This document shows positions 1 through 10,140 of a DNA stretch of 55,434 bases, piece after piece (positions within the stretch are counted from its first letter, which is position 1; the number at the start of each line of letters is the position of its first letter). The stretch is from Burkholderiaceae bacterium (GTDB taxonomy: Bacteria > Pseudomonadota > Gammaproteobacteria > Burkholderiales > Burkholderiaceae_F), in the NCBI GenBank assembly GCA_025055385.1, contig JANWXE010000148.1, positions 1 to 55,434 of the forward strand. The letters run 5' to 3'. A model generated the notes under the pieces. The model searched no databases and was not told where the DNA came from. It saw only the letters and a list, made by a program, of their open reading frames with translations. The position numbers were made by a program, and so were the translations under genes.

Positions 1-1
1 C

Positions 2-436
2 ATGGGCTTTGCCGCCACGCCATTGCAGCGCCGCGGCATCACGGATGCCATGCTGGTGCGCCTGGCCGCCGTCGGCGCGCTGACGGCTTTCGGCGCCATC
101 AACCTCCTGGCCGGGGCCCAGCAAGTTTGGCCCTGGCTGCTACTGGGCTTCGTTTTCCCGCTCTGCAATGGCGCCTACGCCCTCGTTGCCCACGCACTGC
201 CGCTGCAACTGTCGGGTCGGGCGAACACGGCGCTGAACCTGGCGGCCTTCGCCGGCGCGTTCGCGCTGCAGTGGGGCCTGGGCGTGCTGGTCGATGCGCT
301 GCGCGCCGAGGGCTTCGCGCCGGCGAGCGCGTACCGCATCGCCTTCGCGCTCCTGTTTGCGCTGCAAGCGGCTGCGGTGGCGTGGATGCTGTCGGCGCCG
401 CGCGCGCAGCGGCCCGGCACGCAGGCGCCGGGCTGA
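2..436 (+). CDS. MFS-type transporter, C-terminal part (gene probably begins before the window)
   Basis: Hydrophobic TM-segment-rich ORF (QVWPWLLLGFVFPLCNGAYALVAHALP...) typical of the C-terminal half of MFS permeases; open at the window edge. Confidence 0.7.
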   Translation: MGFAATPLQRRGITDAMLVRLAAVGALTAFGAINLLAGAQQVWPWLLLGFVFPLCNGAYALVAHALPLQLSGRANTALNLAAFAGAFALQWGLGVLVDALRAEGFAPASAYRIAFALLFALQAAAVAWMLSAPRAQRPGTQAPG

Positions 437-465
437 GGGCGGCCGTTCGGCTGATACCATTGAGC

Positions 466-567
466 GCGGCGGGCCCCCTCGCATGGACGCGCCGTGAACC
501 TGGTCAGGTCGGGAACGAAGCAGCCATAGCGGAGCTGCGGCCAGTGCCGAGGACAAGGCTCGCCTGC
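466..567 (+). ncRNA. ffs: Bacterial small SRP RNA (4.5S RNA)
   Basis: Conserved core GTGAACCTGGTCAGGTCGGGAACGAAGCAGCCATAGCGGAG; ends pair (GCGGGCC 469-475 with GGCTCGC 557-563); location just upstream of dnaX is usual. Exact ends approximate. Confidence 0.92.
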
Positions 568-1100
568 TCATCCTCGTCTCGATGGGGTTGCGTATTGGGT
601 CGGCACCGGCGCAGGTCGTGCCGCAGCTTCTCGCCCTACTCCGAGGGCCTGCAAACTGAGCGCCTGTCGCACCTGGTCAGCGGCGACGCGCGTCAACCAC
701 ACCTGGCATTTACTCGGCACTGCGCCGGTGTCAGGCGCGTGCTCGGTTGGGGGGACGGGCGGCCGATGGTCTTCGCACTGTACCCCCTCAACGCTTTTCC
801 GTACCGACGCGCTGCCGGGCATTCTGAGAGCAGCTCCTCGTCCCGCTGCGGGGCGCGCGACGCAGCAAAGGTAGCGCGCTGATGAAGGCTGCGGCGCACC
901 TGCACGGGGTATGCGGCTGCGGCCGCTTTCAGCGGGCCAGACGGCAGTGAAACAGGCCAGCCATTGCCTTTTACTTTACCGTGCTCTCGGCGTCGAGGTG
1001 TTGCCGCATGGCCCCCGTGCCGCTTCCGCGCCACAGCCCTCGGTCGCCTCGCCGCCGGCGGCTAGACTGCGCGCCCTGACCGCAGAGCGAAGGATTTGCG

Positions 1101-2723
1101 ATGACATACCTCGTCCTCGCCCGAAAATGGCGTCCGCGCGACCTGGAGGCTGTCATTGGCCAGGAGCACGTTGTTGCCGCGCTGCGCAATGCGCTGCAGC
1201 AGCAGCGGTTGCATCATGCCTATTTGTTTACCGGTACGCGGGGAGTGGGCAAGACGACGCTGGCGCGCATTTTCGCGAAGGCGCTTAATTGTGTGGGATC
1301 AGATGGACAAGGCGGTATCACGGCGCGCCCGTGTAATGGTTGCGATGTTTGCAGCGCGATCGATGCCGGTCGCTTCATCGACTACATCGAGATGGACGCT
1401 GCGAGCAAGCGCCGCGTTGAGGAGATGGATGACCTGCTGGAGCGTGCCATCTACCCGCCTAACCAAGCGCGCTTTAAGGTGTACGTGATCGATGAGGTGC
1501 ACCAGCTGAGTCCACACGCGTTTAATGCGATGTTAAAGACGCTGGAGGAGCCGCCGCCGTATTTGAAATTCATCCTTGCGACCACCGATCCGCAGAAAAT
1601 CCCAGTGACAGTGCTATCGCGCTGCCTGCAGTTCAACCTGAAGCCGTTGCCAACCTCGATGATCGCCGAGCGGCTGGCCGCGATTTCGGCTGCTGAGCAG
1701 ATCAGCGCAGAGACCGCAGCGCTGCGCCTGCTGGCGCAGGCCGCCCGCGGCAGCATGCGCGATGCCTTGAGCCTGCTCGATCAGGCGATCGCCTACGGCG
1801 GCGGTGCGGTATCTCACGCGTCGGTGCGCCAGATGCTGGGCGTGGTCGATGACGCGCTGATTGTGCAGGTGCTCGATGCGCTGGCCGCGCGCGACGCGCG
1901 GGCGCTGCTGGCACTGGCCCAGGACATGGCGAACCGTGGCGAGTCGTTCGCACAGGCGCTGCGCGATTTGGCCCGTATGCTGCACTGGGTGGCGCTGGCA
2001 CAGCAGGTGCCCGAAGCGCTGGCCGAGGACGTTGAGCATGCCGAACAGATCCGCCGCTTCGCGGCGGCCTTTGCGCCCGAGGAAGTGCAGGTCTATTACC
2101 AAATCGCGCTGCACGGCCGCAACGACTTAGCGCTGGCACCCGACGAGTACGCTGGCTTTACGATGACACTGTTGCGCATGCTGGCTTTTGCGCCGCAGAC
2201 GGCGGAGACACCGCGTGCGCTAGCGCTGGGGGCGGCGCGGTCACCGCGTGCGACCGCGGCTGTGCCAGGACCCACGCCGCGTAAGCGGGTGGCAGCAGCC
2301 GAGAAGCCGGCGGCGCTGCCGCCTCGCACCGACGTCGCGCCCGCGCTGCCGGCTTTTCTTGATTGGCCATCGCTGGTGGCGCAGCTGCCCATTGCCGCGA
2401 TCACGCGCGAATTGGCAAACTGCAGCGAGCTTGTAGCGGTACGGGACGACGTCTTTCATCTGCGTGTGCCGGTAAAGACGCTGGCTGAGAGCGGAGCAGT
2501 GGAGCGTCTGCGGCAGGCCTTAAGCGAACACTTTGGCCGGCCGGTGCGCGTGCAAGTGGAGGTGGGAGCCGCGGTCGATACGGCGGCGGCGCGCGCCGCC
2601 GCCGCGCGCAGTGACAAGCAGAAGCGCGCAGAAGAGGCGATCTACGGCGATCCCTTCGTGCAACAATTGATTGAGCATTTCGGCGCGCGGATCGATCCGG
2701 ATTCGATCCGTCCGCTTGACTGA
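1101..2723 (+). CDS. dnaX: DNA polymerase III subunit gamma/tau
   Basis: [23 protein letters not shown]..., Walker [32 protein letters not shown]; followed by ybaB-recR. Confidence 0.97.
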   Translation: MTYLVLARKWRPRDLEAVIGQEHVVAALRNALQQQRLHHAYLFTGTRGVGKTTLARIFAKALNCVGSDGQGGITARPCNGCDVCSAIDAGRFIDYIEMDAASKRRVEEMDDLLERAIYPPNQARFKVYVIDEVHQLSPHAFNAMLKTLEEPPPYLKFILATTDPQKIPVTVLSRCLQFNLKPLPTSMIAERLAAISAAEQISAETAALRLLAQAARGSMRDALSLLDQAIAYGGGAVSHASVRQMLGVVDDALIVQVLDALAARDARALLALAQDMANRGESFAQALRDLARMLHWVALAQQVPEALAEDVEHAEQIRRFAAAFAPEEVQVYYQIALHGRNDLALAPDEYAGFTMTLLRMLAFAPQTAETPRALALGAARSPRATAAVPGPTPRKRVAAAEKPAALPPRTDVAPALPAFLDWPSLVAQLPIAAITRELANCSELVAVRDDVFHLRVPVKTLAESGAVERLRQALSEHFGRPVRVQVEVGAAVDTAAARAAAARSDKQKRAEEAIYGDPFVQQLIEHFGARIDPDSIRPLD

Positions 2724-2740
2724 TACGGGAAGCCACGACG

Positions 2741-3067
2741 ATGATGAAAAATCAGCTCGCCGGCCTCATGCAGCAGGCGCAGAAAATGCAGGACAACATG
2801 AGGCGCCTGCAGGAGGAGTTGGCTCAACTCGAGGTGGAGGGGCAATCCGGCGCCGGCTTAGTGAAGGTCACAATGACCTGTAAGCACCAGGTGCGCCGCG
2901 TGACGATCGATCCGTCACTGCTGGGCGATGACCGCGATATGTTGGAGGATTTGGTGGCCGCCGCTGTCAACGATGCCGTGCGACGCGCTGACGAACTCGC
3001 GCAGCAGAAAATGGCACAGCTGACGGCGGGATTGCCGTTGCCTCCCGGCTTTAAACTGCCCTTTTAG
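2741..3067 (+). CDS. YbaB/EbfC family nucleoid-associated protein
   Basis: [45 protein letters not shown]; between dnaX and recR. Confidence 0.95.
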   Translation: MMKNQLAGLMQQAQKMQDNMRRLQEELAQLEVEGQSGAGLVKVTMTCKHQVRRVTIDPSLLGDDRDMLEDLVAAAVNDAVRRADELAQQKMAQLTAGLPLPPGFKLPF

Positions 3068-3140
3068 GTCAACCCTATCCTGCGGCGCAGCCGCCACCCT
3101 TTGGGGCGCCTTGCGCCGGCGGGCTTGCGACCGCTGATTT

Positions 3141-3743
3141 GTGAAACTCGGGCCGACCCTGGATCGACTGGTGGAGGCATTCCGCCGCCTGCCTGGCATC
3201 GGGCCGCGCACCGCGCAGCGGCTGACCTTCCACCTGCTGCAGCACGACCGCGAGGCGGCCGTCGCCCTAGGTGAAGCGCTGCTGGCGGCGGCGCGCGACA
3301 TCCGCCACTGCGCGCGCTGCAACACGTTGACGGAGGAGGCAATTTGTGCCACCTGTGCGAATCCGCGCCGCGACGCTGGTTTGCTGTGTGTGGTAGAAAG
3401 TCCAGCGGATCAGCTGACGATCGAGCAGTCGCTTGCCTACAGCGGGCTGTATTTTGTGCTGCTCGGACGGTTATCGCCGCTAGACGGTATTGGTCCGCGC
3501 GAGCTTCAGCTTGAGCGTCTGCTGGCCCGCGCCACCGAAGGAACAGTGCGCGAGCTTATCCTTGCGACCTCATTTACGCCGGAGGGCGATGCTACTGCCC
3601 ATTACATTACCGAAATGGTGCGAGCTCGCGATCCGCAGCTAAAGATCACGCGCTTGGCGCGCGGGGTGCCTGCCGGCGCTGAACTCGAATATACCGACGT
3701 CAACACGATCGCACAGGCGATGCTGGACCGTCGCGCCGCGTGA
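3141..3743 (+). CDS. recR: Recombination mediator protein RecR (GTG start)
   Basis: [27 protein letters not shown], zinc-finger [22 protein letters not shown], Toprim region. Confidence 0.97.
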   Translation: MKLGPTLDRLVEAFRRLPGIGPRTAQRLTFHLLQHDREAAVALGEALLAAARDIRHCARCNTLTEEAICATCANPRRDAGLLCVVESPADQLTIEQSLAYSGLYFVLLGRLSPLDGIGPRELQLERLLARATEGTVRELILATSFTPEGDATAHYITEMVRARDPQLKITRLARGVPAGAELEYTDVNTIAQAMLDRRAA

Positions 3744-4172
3744 AGGCGCGCGGCGACACGCGCAGAGACTAGGTGAGCAACGTGTAGCGGCGGAATCGGT
3801 TCAATCATGGCCACCGCGTCATTACGGGGCGGCCGCGCGTCGGTGCGCAAAAGGCCCTCGGGCGGGCTTAAGCTAGGCGGCCGTGCGAGCGATGCCTGAA
3901 CGGCGCGCGCGCCGCTGATTAGGAGCGAAGTGGACTGCAGATCGTCACGCGGGTGCTGGCGTGTCGACCTAAAGATGGCCCCGGTAAGATGGCGGTGTCC
4001 TTATCGGTCGGTCAGCCTGCGCATGACCGAGCCGTCGCCGTGGCGTGCCGTCAAGCAAGCGTTGCGACGCTGCGCAACGGGCCATTCCTCGCCACAGCAG
4101 CTGTTGAAGATTTACACTGCACGTGTTGCTTGTGTCTGCTTGCAGCGGTGGGGTCTACGGGCATTCCGAACA

Positions 4173-4298
4173 CCTGAGCTCTGCTGGCGCCCTGTTAGAT
4201 GGGCTGTTGCGCACTAGCAAGAACGCAAGGCGCACTCTAACAGCTCAGGGGGCGGTGGATCGTTCTTTTATTTATAGTTTGCGGTCATCGCGATCCAC
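4173..4298 (+). promoter_or_regulatory. Candidate structured leader: nested inverted repeats upstream of the ABC operon
   Basis: CCTGAGCT(4173-4180)/AGCTCAGG(4242-4249), GTTAGA(4194-4199)/TCTAAC(4236-4241), GTGGATCG(4255-4262)/CGATCCAC(4291-4298), all perfect complements, 26-150 nt before the likely ATG at 4324. Confidence 0.5.
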
Positions 4299-4323
4299 GT
4301 CAAAGAGAACCAAGGAGACCGAG

Positions 4324-5367
4324 ATGATCCGCACTGACCGTCGCCGCGCGCTCCTCGCCGGTTCTGCGCTTGCTACGGCGGCCTTGCTGCCGCAACGCGG
4401 GATGGCGCAGGCGCCAGAAAAAAAGAAGGTGACGATCGCTGTCGGTGGTAAGAATCTGCTGTACTACTTGCCGCTGACGATCGCCGAACAGCTCAAATAC
4501 TTCGAGTCGGAGGGGCTGGACGTTGAGATCGTTGATTTCGCTGGCGGTGCCAAAGCGCTGCAGGCGGTGGTCGGTGGCAGCGCAGACGTCGTCTCGGGCG
4601 CGTTCGAGCACACGCTGAACATGCAGGCCAAGGGCCAGCCGATGCGCGCCTTCGTGCTACAGGGGCGCGCACCGCAGATCGTGCTAGCGGTTAACACGCG
4701 CACGATGCCCCATTTCAAATCGGTTGCTGACCTAAAAGGCAAGAAGATCGGCGTCACCGCGCCCGGATCCTCCACCAACATCATGGCTAACTTTGTGCTT
4801 GCGAAGGCGGGCCTGAAACCGAGCGACGTTTCCTACATAGGCATCGGTGCTGCCAGCGGCGCGGTGGCGGCGGTTCGTGCCGGCCAGGTTGACGCCATCT
4901 CTAACTTAGACCCAGTCATTACCATCCTCGCGCGGGCTGGCGACATTCGGATCATCTCCGATACGCGCGATCCGGCTGAGGCAGAAAGGGTCTTCGGCGG
5001 ACCGATGCCAGCAGGTTGCTTGTACGCGCCGGTGGCATTTTTAGAGCGCAACCCGAACACTGCGCAGGCACTGACCACCGCGATCGTGCGGGCCAACCGC
5101 TGGATTCAGCAGGCCGGGCCGTCGGACATCATCAAGGTGGTGCCTGAGTCCTACCTGCTCGGCGACCGTGCCGTCTACCTCGACGCGTTTTTGAAGGCCA
5201 AGGCGGCGCTGTCGCCAGACGGGCTGTTTCCAGAGGCTGGGTCCGCGACCGCCTACCGCGCGCTGGCAAGCGTCGACGAAGCGATCGCCAAAGCCAAGCT
5301 CGACCTAAAAGCCAACTACACGAACGATTTTGTGAAAAAGGCACTTGCGCGGCTGCGTTCAGCTTGA
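4324..5367 (+). CDS. ABC transporter substrate-binding protein, NitT/TauT (NMT1/SsuA-like) type, Tat-like signal peptide
   Basis: Start with SD AAGGAG before ATG 4324; MIRTDRRRALLAGSALATAALLPQRGMAQA signal; YYLPLTIAEQLKYFESEGLDVEIVDFAGGAKALQAVVGGSADVVSGAFEHTL. Confidence 0.88.
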   Translation: MIRTDRRRALLAGSALATAALLPQRGMAQAPEKKKVTIAVGGKNLLYYLPLTIAEQLKYFESEGLDVEIVDFAGGAKALQAVVGGSADVVSGAFEHTLNMQAKGQPMRAFVLQGRAPQIVLAVNTRTMPHFKSVADLKGKKIGVTAPGSSTNIMANFVLAKAGLKPSDVSYIGIGAASGAVAAVRAGQVDAISNLDPVITILARAGDIRIISDTRDPAEAERVFGGPMPAGCLYAPVAFLERNPNTAQALTTAIVRANRWIQQAGPSDIIKVVPESYLLGDRAVYLDAFLKAKAALSPDGLFPEAGSATAYRALASVDEAIAKAKLDLKANYTNDFVKKALARLRSA

Positions 5368-5410
5368 CCGCGGCTTAAGGTTGACGCTGATGTCATTCGG
5401 AGCTTGAGGC

Positions 5411-6220
5411 GTGCTGCCGGCACTTGCTCTCGAAAACGTTACCTGCACGTTCGTATCGCATGACCGCCCGGGCCAACGCTACACGGCGGTCCAGGATGTC
5501 ACGCTATCAGTTGCTCCCGGCGAGTTCGTGAGTGTGGTCGGGCCAACTGGCTGCGGCAAAAGCACGCTGTTGAATGTCGCCGCTGGCTTGCTCGCGCCAA
5601 GCGCTGGCACGGTGCGGGTATTCGGCGAGACGCTAACCGGAATTAACTCGCGCGCTGGCTATATGTTCCAGTCTGATGCGCTGATGCCTTGGCGCACCGC
5701 GCTGCAGAATGTCACCGTGGGACTGGAATTCCGCGGCATGCCGCCGGCTGAGGCGACGCGGCTAGCGCAGCAGTGGTTGCAGCGGGTCGGGCTGGGGGGG
5801 TTTGGCGACCGCTACCCACATCAGCTGTCCGGTGGCATGCGCAAGCGCACGGCCCTGGCACAGATGCTGGTACGTGACCCGGACATCATATTGATGGATG
5901 AACCTTTCTCGGCCCTGGACATCCAGACGCGGCAGCTGATGGAAAATGAGGTGCTGGAGCTGTGGGCAGCCAAACGCAAGGCTGTGCTCTTCATCACCCA
6001 CGACCTTGATGAGGCAATTGCAATGAGCGACCGGGTGGTAGTGCTGTCGGCTGGCCCGGCAGCGCGCCCGATCGGTGAGTTCGCGATCGACCTGCCGCGT
6101 CCCCGCGATGTGGCGGAGGTGCGCGTGACGCCGCGCTTCATCGAGCTGCACAAGGCGATCTGGGACGTGCTGCGTGCTGAGGTCTTGCGAGGTTACGCGC
6201 AGCAAAAGGCGGTGGCGTGA
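5411..6220 (+). CDS. ABC transporter ATP-binding protein, NitT/TauT family
   Basis: GPTGCGKSTLLNVAAGL Walker A, LSGGMRKRTALAQ signature, ILMDEPFSALD Walker B. Confidence 0.95.
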   Translation: MLPALALENVTCTFVSHDRPGQRYTAVQDVTLSVAPGEFVSVVGPTGCGKSTLLNVAAGLLAPSAGTVRVFGETLTGINSRAGYMFQSDALMPWRTALQNVTVGLEFRGMPPAEATRLAQQWLQRVGLGGFGDRYPHQLSGGMRKRTALAQMLVRDPDIILMDEPFSALDIQTRQLMENEVLELWAAKRKAVLFITHDLDEAIAMSDRVVVLSAGPAARPIGEFAIDLPRPRDVAEVRVTPRFIELHKAIWDVLRAEVLRGYAQQKAVA

Positions 6221-6269
6221 GGCCCAGCAACGGGCGGCGGGCTGGCCCCCGTCGGCAGGTACCGAGCCA

Positions 6270-7097
6270 ATGCTTAAGCGACTGAAGCCAAACTCGAAGA
6301 ATCTACGCGTCTGGCAAGTGGGTGTGCTGGTTGCGGTGTTCGCGCTCTGGCACGTCTTGACCAAGCCGGGGCTGATCCCGCCTGTATTTTTCGACAACGA
6401 CCGTCAGGCGGCCTTCTTCTTCGGTGAGCCGGTGAAGATTTTTGCCCGCATCGTTGACTGGTTCTTTATCACGCGCGACATCTACGGCCACCTGGCGATT
6501 ACGTTGGCGGAAACGGTGCTCGCCTTCGTGATTGGAACCGCCGCGGGGCTGCTTGTTGGCATGTGGCTTGCGCTCAGCCCAATGGCAGCGGCAATCCTCG
6601 ACCCTTACATTAAAGCGCTGAATTCCATGCCGCGCGTAATCCTGGCGCCGATTTTCGCGGTCTGGTTCGGGCTGGGCGTCGCCTCCAAGGTCGCGCTCGG
6701 CTTCACGCTGGTGTTTTTCATCGTTTTTTTTAACGTCTACCAGGGCGTCAAGGAGGTGAGTCCGACCGTGCTGGCCAGCGCGCGCATGTTGGGCGCGAAC
6801 CGCCACCAACTGCTGCGCTACGTGTACCTTCCTAGCGCGATGAGCTGGGTGTTTTCGTCGCTGCACACCTCCGTTGGCCTGGCTTTTGTTGGTGCGGTGG
6901 TCGGCGAATACCTTGGCTCCGCGCGCGGAGTCGGCTATCTGATCCTGCAGGCCGAAGGCACCTTTGACATCAATACCGTGATGGCGGGCATCCTGGTGCT
7001 GACCGCATGCGCTCTGGTGCTCGACTGGGCGGTCGGGCGCGTCGAGCGGCGACTGATGAAATGGCAGCCGCGGACCGCTGAAACCGAAAAAATCTAA
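6270..7097 (+). CDS. ABC transporter permease, NitT/TauT family
   Basis: BPD transport fold; NSMPRVILAPIFAVWFGLGVASKVALGFTLVFFIVFFNVYQGVKEV EAA-type loop; likely ATG at 6270. Confidence 0.92.
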   Translation: MLKRLKPNSKNLRVWQVGVLVAVFALWHVLTKPGLIPPVFFDNDRQAAFFFGEPVKIFARIVDWFFITRDIYGHLAITLAETVLAFVIGTAAGLLVGMWLALSPMAAAILDPYIKALNSMPRVILAPIFAVWFGLGVASKVALGFTLVFFIVFFNVYQGVKEVSPTVLASARMLGANRHQLLRYVYLPSAMSWVFSSLHTSVGLAFVGAVVGEYLGSARGVGYLILQAEGTFDINTVMAGILVLTACALVLDWAVGRVERRLMKWQPRTAETEKI

Positions 7098-7147
7098 CGC
7101 GCCTGATCGTTTAACGTCAGGGGCCGTCGCTGCCCCTGCTTACGGTC

Positions 7148-8590
7148 ATGAGTTCCCCATCGCCGTCTTCTGTTGCGCTGCCAGCCTGGACGGTACAGAG
7201 CGCACCAGTGACGCCTTTTTGGAAGCGAATTCCAAAGTTTTTTCGCTTTCCAGCATATCGTCCCGTGCTATTGCGCATCGTCGCGGCAGCGCTCGCTTAC
7301 GGAGCGGCCGGCTGGCTGTTCGGCCGCTATTTGCCGAGCGAGCCGCTGCTCGGCACGGGTGTATTGCTGGCCGTCAGCTTCGGCGTGTGGGTCTTCCTGG
7401 CCCGTTATGGCTTTCTTGTAATCGAGCGCACCGCTCACGGTTACCTCTATCCGGACCAATATCCGCCGCGCGCTGAGCGGGCCAGCCCATACCGGCCCTA
7501 CAAGATGTTCCTGATCATGATGGTAGTGCCGATGGCGATCGGCATCATCGGCGGGCTGTTGCGCAGCCCGTCGCTGACACTTCTGCTGTTCCTTTCATTT
7601 GCGCTGTTGCTGCCGGCTGCGGTCATGGTGCTGACGATGACCGATAGCTTCTTAGAAGCGGTCAATCCGGTGCGCTCCTTGCAGGTCGCGCGCAAAATCG
7701 GCAAGCCCTATTTGGTGCTGTGCCTGTTTCTTCTGCTTCTGCTACTTAGCGCGCAGCAGGCTGCCGAGCTGGTTCTGCCGCGCCTGCTGGCCAGGCCGCT
7801 GAAAGCGCATGGCGAGGCCATCGCTGTCGGCGCAAGCGTGCAGGCGATCGGCGGCGCACTCGGCGTGACCTTTGGGCTGGCGTTCTGTGTGCTCGGTCTT
7901 ATTGGGAACTACTTTTTCATGCTGATGTGCGTACTGCTTGGCTACACGATGTACCAGTACGCAGATGTGCTCGGCGTCTCGGTAGTAGGCCCAGGCGAGG
8001 TGCGCACACTCGGCCGCCTCAGTTCGGCAGCGCATCGCCGGCGCGTGCGCGACGCACTAATCGGTCAGATGGTGGCGGCCGGTGAGATCCGCGAGGCGAT
8101 CGACTTGATCGCCGAGGATCTGCGTGAGCGGCCAAATGATCTGGCGCTGCACGGCCGCCTGCACAAGCTGCTGCTGATCGAAGGATCGGCACCACGCATC
8201 GCAGACCACGCCGAGCGCTATCTCGAGCTGTTGGTGTCAACCGGCAACGCGCGCGAGGCCCTGCCGCTGGTGGAAGAAGCGTTCGCGCGCCGGCCCGATT
8301 ATGAGCCCCGCAAGCCGGAACTTGTGGTGCCGCTGGCGCAGGCCGCGCTGGCGGCCGGCAAGCCGAAGCTGGCCGCGCATCTCATCCGCGGCTTCGACCG
8401 CCGGCACCGCATGCACCCGCAGATCCCAAACGTTTACCTCATCGGCGCGCAGCTGCTGCTCGAAAGCAGGGCGCCAGTGCAGCAGGCACGTGCGCTACTG
8501 CAACACGTCATCGAACGCTACCCGCAGCACGCTGCTGCGGTTGAGGCCAGACGCCTTCTGCAGCGGCTGCCAGCGGCTGCAGCTGGGTAA
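7148..8590 (+). CDS. Polytopic membrane protein with C-terminal TPR-like repeats
   Basis: Several hydrophobic segments in the first ~260 aa, then helical repeats (VAAGEIREAIDLIAEDLRERPNDLALHGRLHKLLL...). Confidence 0.75.
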   Translation: MSSPSPSSVALPAWTVQSAPVTPFWKRIPKFFRFPAYRPVLLRIVAAALAYGAAGWLFGRYLPSEPLLGTGVLLAVSFGVWVFLARYGFLVIERTAHGYLYPDQYPPRAERASPYRPYKMFLIMMVVPMAIGIIGGLLRSPSLTLLLFLSFALLLPAAVMVLTMTDSFLEAVNPVRSLQVARKIGKPYLVLCLFLLLLLLSAQQAAELVLPRLLARPLKAHGEAIAVGASVQAIGGALGVTFGLAFCVLGLIGNYFFMLMCVLLGYTMYQYADVLGVSVVGPGEVRTLGRLSSAAHRRRVRDALIGQMVAAGEIREAIDLIAEDLRERPNDLALHGRLHKLLLIEGSAPRIADHAERYLELLVSTGNAREALPLVEEAFARRPDYEPRKPELVVPLAQAALAAGKPKLAAHLIRGFDRRHRMHPQIPNVYLIGAQLLLESRAPVQQARALLQHVIERYPQHAAAVEARRLLQRLPAAAAG

Positions 8591-8598
8591 ACGAGGGC

Positions 8599-10137
8599 TT
8601 AACGGCTCAGGTCGATGTTGAGGGAGGGCGGGCGCGTCGATGCACCTCGGATCGATAGCGGCACTTCGCGGCTTGGTGGCAAGCCCCCGATTTCGCGCGG
8701 GTTGGGGAAATAACGTTGCAAGCGGAACCGAATGTCTTCCGCCGGTCCTTTAAGTCCAGCGCGGTTATAGGTGGTGAACAGGCCCAGCAGGCAGTCGGCA
8801 ATCTGACGCGCATACAAGGTGCGCCAATGCTCGTCGCCGAGCAGGCCGTCGAGCACCCGCAGGGCGGCGGCGTCCTCGCGGTGCTTGACTAAGCGGCGCG
8901 CTAGCCGCAACTGCTCGTCAAGGGGCAGCAGTTGCAGCACTTTGGGCTGGGTCATCGCCAAAAAGGTCTTGCGCAGTTCATCGGGGTGTTCTTTGCGGCG
9001 CGTCCATAGCAGACGCAGGGCGGCGTCGCGCAGCTCCTCCATGTCCGCCCCGAGCAACGCCATGTTAAAACAGGCAACCATGTAGTCGACGCGCTCGGGA
9101 TACAGTTCGCATAGCTCGCGGTACAGCCGCGCTGCGCGTCGGGTGTCCAGGCGTGCGGCCGCTTCCTGCGCTAAGCGCACCAACTCGGACTGCTGCCGCT
9201 GCCGTTTGTCCTCGGCGAACTCGGCTTCGAGCACGCGATCAATTTGGCTCGGGTCCTTCGGTTTGAGCAGGTACGCGTATACCGCGCCCGCCAGCAGGCC
9301 GCCGACGTGCACCGCGTACGCGATAGGCAGCTGCGAGTGCGCCATCCACTGGTACACCTCATTGGCTAGCCACACCGGCAGCAAGGCTACGGCGGGCATG
9401 CGCGCCGTGTCGAAATAAACAAAGACCCAGTAGAACACGGGGACGCGCCGCATGCCGTAGAGCGTTGCGACCATTCCCATGGCGGCAGCGATCGCGCCCG
9501 AGGCACCGACGAGGACAGCGGGTGCTAGCGCCAGCTGCAAGACAGCGGCCAGCGCGCCGCCCAACAGATAGCCGGCGCCGAAACGCAGGCGGCCGATCGC
9601 CGCCTCGGCAAACGACCCGGCTAGCAGCAGCACGACCATATTACCCAGCAGGTGACCGAGGTCTGCATGCAGGAACTGGTAGGTAAGCAGGCGCCAGGGC
9701 TGGCCGCTGTGCGGCTTGGCGGCGAAACGCTCCGTTGCTGCGCGGTCCAGTGCGGCATCGAACGCGCGCCGCGCCAGCGACCATCGGCCGAAATCCGGAT
9801 CGTCGGCAGTGATGACACGGCGGTTGCGCAGCGCCTGCAGAAACTGCGCATCGCCCTGCAGCAGCATCGCGGCGGCCAGGGTGTCGTGCCGGCCCGTGGC
9901 CGCACGCAGACGCTGCAGCCGCTTGCTGTCGCCACGGTCGATCAGCCACTGCTCATAGCGCGGCAGCTCGATGTGAGGCAGATCCGAAGCCAGGTACTGT
10001 CGAAACGCTTGCTCATAGGCTGCCTGGTCGCCTCGCTGCAGACCAAAGAAGACCGCGATGTTCAGCGCGATCAGCACGAGGGTCAGCCACGGTAGTGCGC
10101 CGGGCGCGAAGCGGGTTTGATACGGCAGCACCAGCAT
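8599..10137 (-). CDS. Rhomboid family intramembrane serine protease with C-terminal helical extension
   Basis: Catalytic GASGAIAAAMG, HADLGHLLGNMVVLLLAG, second histidine region AYAVHVGGLLAG. Confidence 0.9.
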   Translation of the reverse strand: MLVLPYQTRFAPGALPWLTLVLIALNIAVFFGLQRGDQAAYEQAFRQYLASDLPHIELPRYEQWLIDRGDSKRLQRLRAATGRHDTLAAAMLLQGDAQFLQALRNRRVITADDPDFGRWSLARRAFDAALDRAATERFAAKPHSGQPWRLLTYQFLHADLGHLLGNMVVLLLAGSFAEAAIGRLRFGAGYLLGGALAAVLQLALAPAVLVGASGAIAAAMGMVATLYGMRRVPVFYWVFVYFDTARMPAVALLPVWLANEVYQWMAHSQLPIAYAVHVGGLLAGAVYAYLLKPKDPSQIDRVLEAEFAEDKRQRQQSELVRLAQEAAARLDTRRAARLYRELCELYPERVDYMVACFNMALLGADMEELRDAALRLLWTRRKEHPDELRKTFLAMTQPKVLQLLPLDEQLRLARRLVKHREDAAALRVLDGLLGDEHWRTLYARQIADCLLGLFTTYNRAGLKGPAEDIRFRLQRYFPNPREIGGLPPSREVPLSIRGASTRPPSLNIDLSR

Positions 10138-10140
10138 CGT

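Noticed and set aside
2241-2459. Possible programmed frameshift in dnaX to make gamma
   Set aside because: No A-AAA-AAG-type slippery heptamer seen in the relevant part of the gene
3744-4323. Known riboswitch (TPP or guanidine-I) upstream of the ABC operon
   Set aside because: Conserved TPP core and ykkC/guanidine-I core motifs not found by eye; only generic hairpins seen
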